Positions 1 to 4,817 of a stretch of 5,415 nucleotides of DNA are shown here, piece after piece. Location: assembly GCA_011391185.1 (NCBI GenBank), contig JAABRB010000255.1, forward strand, positions 1-5,415, written 5' to 3'. Made by a program: the position numbers and the translations under genes. Positions within the stretch are counted from its first letter, which is position 1; each line of letters starts with the position of its first letter. The stretch is from Betaproteobacteria bacterium. GTDB taxonomy: Bacteria; Pseudomonadota; Gammaproteobacteria; Burkholderiales; SG8-39. The notes beneath the pieces were generated by a model. It saw nothing but the letters and a program-made list of their open reading frames with translations. It did no database searches and was not told the DNA's origin.

Positions 1-447
1 ATGCTTTTCGGCTTCGGCGGGGGAGGCATGAAGCTGACTGGAGTGGAGATCGGGTACCGGAACACGGACTCCGACATATTCGTGTTTGCCTACACGAGCG
101 GCAATCCCGCGCCGGGATCCCTGCCGCTGGGCGGGTTCAACTATAGCCAGCTCACCTCGAACGGCTGGAGCCTGATCGGCAATTACTCCAACCTCGTTGT
201 GAGCTCCAAGAACGATGTGAATGCGGGTGGGGTGACTGCGAACTACTGGCTGGTCGGCACCGGCTGTTACACCGGCACCACGGGTAGCGGTGTGAGCAAT
301 TGCGATGGGTACAAGGAGCACGTGAAGCTGCTCGCGCTCTACGGCGAGCCCGGTGATCGCAAAGTGCCCGAGCCCGGGACGGCATTGCTCTTTGGCGTCG
401 CCGCGGTAGCGGCCTGGCGCGTTCGTCCGAAACGCCTCGCGTCCTGA
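1..447 (+). CDS. PEP-CTERM sorted surface protein, 5'-truncated by the window edge
   Basis: This is the C-terminal 148 residues of an exported surface protein. The reading frame is open from base 1, so the ATG there is probably internal and the signal peptide and true start lie outside the window. The visible end is a PEP-CTERM sorting signal: Pro-Glu-Pro at residues 123-125, a hydrophobic stretch at about 127-139, then a basic tail with R140, R142, K144 and R145. In this family an exosortase recognises the signal in the inner membrane, and the protein is usually delivered to the outer surface or exopolysaccharide matrix. The preceding part is rich in Gly, Asn, Ser and Tyr. Its segments GVEIGYRNTDSDIF, NGWSLIGNYSNL and NAGGVTANYWLVG resemble, from memory, the XDP1 group of exosortase-dependent proteins, which is less certain than the sorting signal. 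Two cysteines flank a short loop (CYTGTTGSGVSNC) and could form a disulfide. No terminator is evident after the TGA at 445-447. Confidence 0.88.
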   Translation: MLFGFGGGGMKLTGVEIGYRNTDSDIFVFAYTSGNPAPGSLPLGGFNYSQLTSNGWSLIGNYSNLVVSSKNDVNAGGVTANYWLVGTGCYTGTTGSGVSNCDGYKEHVKLLALYGEPGDRKVPEPGTALLFGVAAVAAWRVRPKRLAS

Positions 448-476
448 GGTGTCTGGCGCGCGCTCCTGGCGCGAAT

Positions 477-508
477 ATCAGACGTTCTGTCTGAGCGCGT
501 CGACCACC
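477..508. repeat. 32-bp perfect direct repeat, outer copy
   Basis: These bases are identical to 1358-1389, the stop codon and last nine codons of the intact permease. The repeat contains a dyad, TCAGAC-gttct-GTCTGA, at 478-494 that spans the stop codon. The two copies bracket relic B and hicBA, with an 881-bp period. Confidence 0.85.
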
Positions 509-572
509 GGAATCCGCGCCACCCTGAGCGCGGGAAGCACTGAGGCGAGCACAGTCGCCACGAAGCCCGTCA
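478..572 (-). pseudogene. Relic A: 3' end of an FtsX-type permease gene
   Basis: Read on the minus strand, this stretch encodes the last ~31 residues of an FtsX-family permease (VATVLASVLPALRVAR, then IPVVDALRQNV) and ends in a TGA at 480-478. Upstream of residue ~31 the similarity stops and no permease body exists, so this is a detached gene tail. It matches relic B (1230-1324) at 90 of 95 positions, with a perfect block at 503-567. Bases 477-508 are instead identical to the end of the intact permease (1358-1389), where relic B has four differences. It is therefore a mosaic of the two. It lies downstream of the PEP-CTERM gene and upstream of hicBA, on the opposite strand to both. Confidence 0.85.
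503..567. repeat. 65-bp perfect direct repeat, copy upstream of hicBA
   Basis: Identical to 1255-1319 with a period of 752 bp. It is the perfect core of a 95-bp repeat (478-572 against 1230-1324) with five mismatches, at 481, 490, 496, 502 and 568. The pair flanks hicBA in direct orientation. The sequence is permease 3'-coding DNA, not an insertion-sequence end. Confidence 0.85.
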
Positions 573-706
573 CGGACGCCGCTCGCACGTGGGCGCGTGC
601 AGTTGGCGGCGGTCAGTAACGAACGCAACCACTTTGGCGGCCTCAACGGCAAGCCGCTGGGTGACGCGGGTTGCTTGCCGGCCCGTCAGCGTGCCAAACC
701 ACCGCA

Positions 707-726
707 ACGCTTGCGCACAGAAGCGT
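707..726. promoter_or_regulatory. Candidate operator dyad before hicB
   Basis: A 6-bp perfect inverted repeat with an 8-nt centre, acgcttgcgcacagaagcgt. It touches a -10-like TAAAAT at 726-731 and lies 22 bp before the hicB start. Toxin-antitoxin operons are commonly autorepressed at such dyads. However, this HicB has no visible DNA-binding domain, so the role is a guess and the dyad could be chance. Confidence 0.3.
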
Positions 727-739
727 AAAATCCGTTCCC

Positions 740-743
740 GAGG
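740..743 (+). promoter_or_regulatory. Ribosome binding site deciding the hicB start
   Basis: GAGG lies five bases before the ATG at 749. It supports this start over the in-frame upstream start at 671, which would add 26 residues unrelated to the HicB fold. Confidence 0.65.
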
Positions 744-748
744 TTACC

Positions 749-964
749 ATGACGCGACAGTTCGACGTGGTGGTTGAGAGGGACGCGGAAGGTTATTTCG
801 TGGCGTCCGTCCCGGCGCTGCCGGGTTGCCACACGCAGGCGAAGTCCCTCGACGAATTGATGGCCCGCATTCGCGAGGCGATCGAGCTCTGCCTGGCGGA
901 CCAAGGCCAGGTGCCGGAGGACTTGGATTTCGTGGGGGTTCAGCGGGTCACTGTCGACGCGTGA
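749..964 (+). CDS. hicB: HicB-family antitoxin (short, single-domain form)
   Basis: A 71-residue antitoxin expected to bind and neutralise the HicA product of the next gene. The sequence follows the HicB/UPF0150 partial RNase H fold: an initial strand (FDVVVERDAEGYFVASV, residues 5-21), the signature PALPGCHTQAKSLDEL (22-37), then a helix (ARIREAIELCL, 39-49) and a short acidic tail. Larger HicB proteins carry a C-terminal ribbon-helix-helix or helix-turn-helix domain. That domain is absent here, so any autoregulation must come from the fold itself or another factor. The start at 749 is chosen for its GAGG ribosome site and because the family signature begins directly after it. The gene overlaps hicA by four bases (GTGA, 961-964), implying translational coupling. 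The order is antitoxin first, the reverse of Escherichia coli hicAB but common for short HicBs. It is encoded opposite to the permeases and lies between two permease-tail repeats. Confidence 0.9.
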   Translation: MTRQFDVVVERDAEGYFVASVPALPGCHTQAKSLDELMARIREAIELCLADQGQVPEDLDFVGVQRVTVDA

Positions 965-1185
965 GCGCGCTGCCCAGCGTCACCGGGTGCGATCTGATCG
1001 TCGCGTCGAGGAAGGCCGGGTTCGACGTGGTGCGCACCCGGGGCAGTCATCGCATTCTCCGCCACCTCGATGGTCGGGTTACCGTGGTGCCCGTCCATGC
1101 GGGCGAGACGCTCGGCCCGGGGCCGCTCTCCAAGATACTTCGCGACTGCGAGTTGAGCCGCGATCAGCTCCGCAAGCCCCTGTAG
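961..1185 (+). CDS. hicA: HicA-family mRNA interferase toxin
   Basis: A 74-residue toxin of the HicA family. These are small double-stranded-RNA-binding-fold ribonucleases that cleave mRNA and stop translation until neutralised by HicB. Visible family features are KAGFDVVRTRGSHRIL (residues 18-33), with the catalytic His of the GSH motif at residue 30, then a basic strand turn (RHLDGRVTVVPVHAGE) and the C-terminal helix GPLSKILRDCELS (54-66). The catalytic His is intact, so the toxin should be active. The start is the GTG at 961, which overlaps the hicB stop. The upstream ATG at 826 in the same frame would lie inside hicB and add 45 unrelated residues. The N-terminus (SALPSVTGCDLI) matches the usual P-x-(S/V)-x-x-x-(L/V)-I opening. 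No terminator is clear after the TAG at 1183-1185. Confidence 0.92.
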   Translation: MSALPSVTGCDLIVASRKAGFDVVRTRGSHRILRHLDGRVTVVPVHAGETLGPGPLSKILRDCELSRDQLRKPL

Positions 1186-1229
1186 GATCCGGGCCCGTTG
1201 TTCTGGCTTCCGCCATCCATGCCCGGCCG

Positions 1230-1358
1230 TCACACGTTCTGCCTGAGAGCGTCCACCACCGGAATCCGCGCCACCCTGAGCGCGGGAAGCACTGAGGCGA
1301 GCACAGTCGCCACGAAGCCGGTCAGAAAAGCGCCGGCCACGACACCCGGCACGAGTCA
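1230..1358 (-). pseudogene. Relic B: 3' end of an FtsX-type permease gene, abutting the live gene
   Basis: Minus-strand translation gives about 42 residues (LVPGVVAGAFLTGF, then VATVLASVLPALRVAR, then IPVVDALRQNV) ending in a TGA at 1232-1230. Aligned without gaps to the last 40 residues of the intact permease (1359-2612), 29 positions are identical, so it is the tail of a paralogue. It is in the same frame as the live gene and separated from it only by two consecutive TGA codons (1361-1359 and 1358-1356). The permease body is missing. Either a third permease gene was deleted down to its tail, or the tail arrived by insertion or recombination with hicBA. Confidence 0.85.
1255..1319. repeat. 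65-bp perfect direct repeat, copy downstream of hicBA
   Basis: Identical to 503-567 and part of relic B. Together with the other copy it encloses a 687-bp stretch that contains all of hicBA. Confidence 0.85.
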
Positions 1359-1389
1359 TCAGACGTTCTGTCTGAGCGCGTCGACCACC
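1358..1389. repeat. 32-bp perfect direct repeat, copy in the live permease end
   Basis: Identical to 477-508. It covers the permease stop codon and includes the dyad TCAGAC-gttct-GTCTGA at 1359-1375. The corresponding stretch of relic B has four differences that spoil the dyad. Confidence 0.85.
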
Positions 1390-2612
1390 TTGGTTCGCGC
1401 CACCCGTAGTGCCGGGGCGATGGCAGCAAGCACGGTCGCGACCACACCGATGGCCAGCGCACCAACCACCACCGACGGAACGATTCGAATCTGCGCCGTG
1501 TAGCCGATGTCGGCATTCGGCGGCGGGGGCATCGGGATCCCGATCGCCGAGATTAGCCATGCAAGGCAGACGCCGAGAATGACGCCTAGTGCCGCGCCGA
1601 ACAGTCCGAGCACTGAGCATTCCGTAAGCACCAGCAGAAAGATGTCCCGCCCGCGGTTGCCCAGCGCGCGCATCGTGCCAAACTCGCCGGTCCGCTCGAA
1701 GATGGTCAAGTTGACCGTGTTGGAGACGCTGAGCAACACCATGGCTAGGATGATCACTTGCAGCACGCCGAAAAGAAGATCGTAGAGTTGCACCGTCTTG
1801 GCGTAGAAGTCGTTGAGTTCCTGCCAGCGTTTGATCTCGAGTTTCTGTACCCCAGGCAGGCTCGTTGCAAACTCCCGCGCGACCCGCTGCGTATCCTCCG
1901 TCCTCTTGAGCGAAACGACCAGGAGATTGACGCCTTTGGTGTCGAGCAGCTCCTGCGCTGCGGGCAGCGAGATCTTGATCGCCCGGGCGTCGTAGTCCTT
2001 CGAGAACGACTGGAATACGCCCACCACGTCGAAGTCGAGCGTGTTCATCGCGCCCCCGGAGGCACTCACTACCAAGGACGCTTGATCTCCTGGTTTGAGC
2101 TTGAGCGCTTGTGCAACCCCCTTGCCGATGAGCATCCCGAACCGGTCCGCGTCTGCCAGACGCCGACCCTCGGCGATGATCAGGAAAGTCCCAAGGCGCG
2201 CCTCTTTGTCGGGCTCGATCCCCTCGCCGACGATCGCATAGTCGCTCCGACCGTTCGTGAGCAAGCCTGAGAAGCTCAACCGGCCCATCACATCGTCAGT
2301 CTCGGGGAACTCGGCGACACGGGCCGCTAACGGCTTCGGATCGGAAATATAGTACTCCTCAGCCTTGCGCGAACCAATCGTGAAATAGTCTGCTTTCGCG
2401 ATCTGGATGTGCCCGGACTGGGAGTGGATCACCGCTTCGCCAAGCTGGATGAATGAGTCGTGCACGAAACCGCCCGACAAGATGAGTCCGATTACCCCGA
2501 ACGCGATGGCGCAGAGCGTTATCGCAGTTCGGGTCCTCTGCCGGAGAATGTTTCGCATCGCAAGACTCAACAGTCGCGACGTTTGGCCCGCAAGTGATTG
2601 AAACCGGTTCAT
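1359..2612 (-). CDS. FtsX/MacB/LolC-type ABC transporter permease (second gene of pair)
   Basis: A 417-residue inner-membrane permease with the four-helix FtsX layout. It has a cytoplasmic N-terminal helix (LSLAMRNILRQRTRTA, 15-30), TM1 at about 28-50, and a large periplasmic MacB-like domain (about 52-275). Three more helices follow at about 278-303, 326-358 and 378-402. The coupling region ERTGEFGTMRALGN (306-319), where the ATPase docks, is intact, as is the C-terminal ARTKVVDALRQNV. A PMPPPP loop (360-365) follows TM3. Relatives move lipoproteins, peptides or other envelope substrates, or act as mechanotransmitters; the substrate cannot be told here. The ATG at 2612 overlaps the stop of the upstream permease (ATGA). 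I prefer it to the in-frame start at 2660 because it gives exact coupling and the normal family N-terminus. There is no clear Shine-Dalgarno sequence, consistent with coupled translation. Relic B directly follows its stop. Confidence 0.9.
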   Translation of the reverse strand: MNRFQSLAGQTSRLLSLAMRNILRQRTRTAITLCAIAFGVIGLILSGGFVHDSFIQLGEAVIHSQSGHIQIAKADYFTIGSRKAEEYYISDPKPLAARVAEFPETDDVMGRLSFSGLLTNGRSDYAIVGEGIEPDKEARLGTFLIIAEGRRLADADRFGMLIGKGVAQALKLKPGDQASLVVSASGGAMNTLDFDVVGVFQSFSKDYDARAIKISLPAAQELLDTKGVNLLVVSLKRTEDTQRVAREFATSLPGVQKLEIKRWQELNDFYAKTVQLYDLLFGVLQVIILAMVLLSVSNTVNLTIFERTGEFGTMRALGNRGRDIFLLVLTECSVLGLFGAALGVILGVCLAWLISAIGIPMPPPPNADIGYTAQIRIVPSVVVGALAIGVVATVLAAIAPALRVARTKVVDALRQNV

Positions 2613-3823
2613 CGGTTGTGCCGAAGAGCGTCGACGATCGCTAGCCGCGACGCTCGCCACGCCGGATAGATGCTCGCCACGAGCGTCGCAGCAACCGCGA
2701 GAATGAACGCATCGGTGACCAGTGCCAGGGTGATTCGGATGCCTCCTGGAAATTCGCGTGCCATCCCGGGCGGGGGCGGTACGGGGAACCCGATCGCCGA
2801 AATGATGACGCCTAGTGTCGACCCGATTACGGCACCGGCGACTCCTCCTAGCGCACCGAGCAGAATCCCCTCCGTCAGGAACTGGCGCAGGACCTGCAAT
2901 CTAGTGTTGCCCAAGGCCATGCTCGTACCGATCTCTCCGGTCCGTTCCATGACGCTCATCAGCAGGGTATTTGTAATGCTCAGAATAATGAGTACGGCAA
3001 TGATGATCTTGATGATGCCGACTTGCCTGGACATGAGAGCCGCGCTCTTGTTGTAGAAATCCGCGAGCTGCCACCACGGCACGATCTCGAAGGACGTTCC
3101 GCCTAGTCCCTTTTGTAGCGATTTGACAGTCGTCTCCGTGTATCGGGTGTCGTCTAGCAAGAGCACCCAGGCGTGAGCCCCCGAAACTCTGATCAGTTTC
3201 TGAGCGGTCGAGATGGGCATCCGCAATGCGGCGTCGTCGTAGGCCTTGGTGACTGTCGAGAATGTCCCGCGCACTCGCACTTCTGTTGCGTTCAAGCCCC
3301 CCGCGCTCGTGTTGGCGAGCAGAACGACAACTTCGCCTACGCGCACCCCGAGATTTTCGGCTAGTCCCTTGCCGACGATAATTCCGGTTGGGTCCTCGGG
3401 CGAGAGATTTTCGCCGTCGACGATCAGAAGAGCTCGACTCAGTTCACTTTCTGCCGAGGGATCCACGCCGTCGGCGATGAACGACAGCGTGGATTCCCCG
3501 CGGCTAACCAGTCCGGTCAGCGAAAGACGCGGTGCGAGAATGGTCACGTGCGGCGTAGAGGCGATCTTCTGGCGCTCGACGGATTCGTCGGGCAGCAGAT
3601 ACGCAAAGGGATCGGCTACTCCGGATTCCAAGTATCCCGCAACATGGATGCGGACGTGGCCAAACTGAGATCGGATTGCGAGCTCGCGGTAAGTCCAGAA
3701 GTTCCAGTCGTTGAAGCCACTGGCAAGGATCAGCGCCGCTACGCCCGACGCGATCGCGACAAGCGCCATCCCTGATCGGCGGCGATGCCGAAGAACGTTG
3801 CGTAACGCAAGCTGGAGACGCAT
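2609..3823 (-). CDS. FtsX/MacB/LolC-type ABC transporter permease (first gene of pair)
   Basis: A 404-residue inner-membrane permease, a paralogue of the next gene. It starts with a basic cytoplasmic helix (LALRNVLRHRRRSG, 5-18), then TM1 (about 19-36). A periplasmic MacB-like domain spans about 40-265 and includes GIIVGKGLAENLGVRVGE at 147-164. TM helices follow at about 268-292, 316-346 and 363-387. The ATPase-docking segment ERTGEIGTSMALGN (293-306), the PVPPPP loop (347-352) and the C-terminal ASRLAIVDALRHNR are all present. It probably pairs with the 417-residue permease as a heterodimer, since the genes overlap by ATGA at 2612-2609. No ATPase, periplasmic adaptor or LolA-like gene is next to them, which is unusual for the family. 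The ATG at 3823 is the natural family start, but I see no good Shine-Dalgarno sequence before it. Confidence 0.9.
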   Translation of the reverse strand: MRLQLALRNVLRHRRRSGMALVAIASGVAALILASGFNDWNFWTYRELAIRSQFGHVRIHVAGYLESGVADPFAYLLPDESVERQKIASTPHVTILAPRLSLTGLVSRGESTLSFIADGVDPSAESELSRALLIVDGENLSPEDPTGIIVGKGLAENLGVRVGEVVVLLANTSAGGLNATEVRVRGTFSTVTKAYDDAALRMPISTAQKLIRVSGAHAWVLLLDDTRYTETTVKSLQKGLGGTSFEIVPWWQLADFYNKSAALMSRQVGIIKIIIAVLIILSITNTLLMSVMERTGEIGTSMALGNTRLQVLRQFLTEGILLGALGGVAGAVIGSTLGVIISAIGFPVPPPPGMAREFPGGIRITLALVTDAFILAVAATLVASIYPAWRASRLAIVDALRHNR

Positions 3824-3900
3824 CAGCGAAAGTTAGCACGATCCTAACTGCGCGCGGCTGATGTTAAAGTCGACGTAGCTTCCGGTAGGGTTAACAGATC
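3824..3900. promoter_or_regulatory. Divergent promoter region between permease operon and ThiF-like gene
   Basis: These 77 bp must carry the start signals of both the leftward permease pair and the rightward ThiF-like gene. On the minus strand a -10-like TAGGAT (4/6 to consensus) lies at 3846-3841 with no strong -35 box. On the plus strand a purine run, TAGGG at 3886-3890, sits 10 bases before the ATG at 3901 and may be a weak ribosome site. A HpaI-type palindrome, GTTAAC, is at 3890-3895. Co-regulation of both sides is plausible but inferred. Confidence 0.5.
3831..3849. promoter_or_regulatory. Candidate operator dyad at the permease promoter
   Basis: AGTTAG-cacgatc-CTAACT is a perfect 6-bp inverted repeat with a 7-nt centre. 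It ends seven bases before the permease ATG and overlaps the -10-like TAGGAT of that operon. It could bind a dimeric repressor or form a small hairpin in the permease leader. No regulator gene is in the window. Confidence 0.4.
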
Positions 3901-4779
3901 ATGGACTCGGCCGCCTCATCGACTTTCTCCTACGACCGGGCATTTGCCCGCAATGTCGGATGGGTGACAGCGGACGAGCAGCGACGGCTTTCCCGGGGGC
4001 GCGTCGCCATCGCCGGTCTCGGAGGTGTCGGCGGCTCGCACCTCCTGACGCTCACCAGGCTGGGTATTGGCGCCTTTCATATCGCCGATTTCGACACGTT
4101 TGAGCTGGCGAACTTCAACCGGCAGGCCGGCGCCGTGGTCAGCACGCTTGGCCGCGCAAAGGCGGAAGTGCTCGAGCGAATGGCGCGCGATATCAACCCT
4201 GAGCTCGATCTGCGTGTCTTTGCGAAGGGCGTCACGGACGACAGCGTCGGGAGCTTCCTGGAAGGTGTGGACGTCTACGTCGATGGTCTGGATTTTTTCG
4301 CCTTCCGCGCGCGCGGCGCCGTTTTTGCCGCTTGCGCGGCACGGGGAATCCCGGCGATCACGGTGGCTCCCCTCGGGATGGGGGCAGCGCTCCTCAACTT
4401 CATGCCGGGCGGCATGAGCTTCGAGGAATACTTTCGCTGGCAGGGATGCTCCGAGCAAGAAATGGCGATTCGCTTCCTGATCGGACTCTCCCCGGCGCTG
4501 CTGCAGCGCGGATACCTCGCCGATCCGAGCACTGTGGATTTCGCGTCGGGGAAGGGGCCCTCGACGCCGATGGCATGCGAGTTGTGCGCGGGGATCGCGG
4601 CCACCGAGGCGCTGAAGATTCTGCTCGACCGCGGGCGGGTGATCGCCGCGCCCCGGGGTGTCCATTTCGACGCCTACCGCAACAAGCTAGTTCGCACCTG
4701 GCGACCGTTCGGAAACCGCAATCCCGTACAGCGGCTCGCGATCGCGCTCGCCAGGCGTCAGCTCCGCAGACGGCGTTGA
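3901..4779 (+). CDS. Standalone ThiF/MoeB/E1-like adenylyltransferase family protein
   Basis: A 292-residue cytoplasmic protein with the ThiF/E1 adenylation fold. Such enzymes activate a carboxylate, usually the C-terminus of a small protein or peptide, with ATP. Visible motifs: an N-terminal YDRAFARNVG (11-20) matching the segment that carries the arginine finger (R13), the ATP loop GLGGVGG (39-45), DFDTFELANFNRQ (63-75) with D63, N71, R74 and Q75, K87 in GRAKAE, and VDGLDFFAFR (127-136) with D128 and D131 in the metal/nucleotide position. The ThiF/MoeB zinc site needs two CxxC pairs. Only one is present (C226, C229), so zinc binding of that kind is unlikely. The C-terminus is very basic (RRQLRRRR). 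It lacks a rhodanese domain, ThiS/MoaD partner, E2 or JAB neighbour, so thiamine, molybdopterin, ubiquitin-like and peptide-antibiotic roles are all unproven. It is divergent from the permeases and convergent with the methyltransferase (38-bp gap). Confidence 0.88.
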   Translation: MDSAASSTFSYDRAFARNVGWVTADEQRRLSRGRVAIAGLGGVGGSHLLTLTRLGIGAFHIADFDTFELANFNRQAGAVVSTLGRAKAEVLERMARDINPELDLRVFAKGVTDDSVGSFLEGVDVYVDGLDFFAFRARGAVFAACAARGIPAITVAPLGMGAALLNFMPGGMSFEEYFRWQGCSEQEMAIRFLIGLSPALLQRGYLADPSTVDFASGKGPSTPMACELCAGIAATEALKILLDRGRVIAAPRGVHFDAYRNKLVRTWRPFGNRNPVQRLAIALARRQLRRRR

Positions 4780-4817
4780 CGGCCACCGCTCGCGCACGAG
4801 CAGGCAAGGACCGAGGG

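Larger units (their letters stand above)
573..748 (+). promoter_or_regulatory. Leader and presumed promoter region of hicBA
   Basis: No convincing gene lies between relic A and hicB. Two dyads are visible: CGGCAAGC at 647-654 with GCTTGCCG at 673-680 (18-nt loop), and ACGCTT-N8-AAGCGT at 707-726. A possible -10 box, TAAAAT, sits at 726-731, next to the second dyad, but I see no good -35 box at the right spacing. The promoter is inferred from position more than from its elements. Confidence 0.4.

Noticed and set aside
573..728. Plus-strand frame through 600-728 that looks faintly protein-like (NHFGGLNGKPLGD)
   Set aside because: It has no start codon with a ribosome site, ends at a TAA inside the hicBA leader, and I recognise no family. 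It could be a decayed fragment but cannot be supported.
1186..1229. Terminator after hicA from CCGGGC (1189-1194) and GCCCGG (1221-1226)
   Set aside because: The arms are only 6 bp with a 26-nt loop and there is no T-run.
478..1324. Integron cassette with attC sites around hicBA
   Set aside because: Toxin-antitoxin cassettes are common in integrons, but the flanking repeats translate as an FtsX permease C-terminus and I see no attC core sites (GTTRRRY/RYYYAAC).
940..1620. Long minus-strand frame of 226 residues across hicA, relic B and the permease end, and a similar one at 152-652
   Set aside because: Both are shadows. They share a Arg/Ala/Gly-rich segment only because they cross the same DNA repeat in the wrong frame, and they resemble no family.
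2613..2660. Upstream start for the second permease, adding 16 residues
   Set aside because: These codons lie inside the first permease in another frame. The ATGA overlap at 2612-2609 gives the usual family N-terminus.
3901..4779. Assignment as thiF or moeB
   Set aside because: One zinc CxxC pair is missing and no thiamine or molybdopterin genes are adjacent, so a specific symbol would be a guess.
4780..4817. Bidirectional terminator between the convergent ThiF-like and methyltransferase genes
   Set aside because: No stable stem with a U-tract on either strand is visible in the 38 bp.
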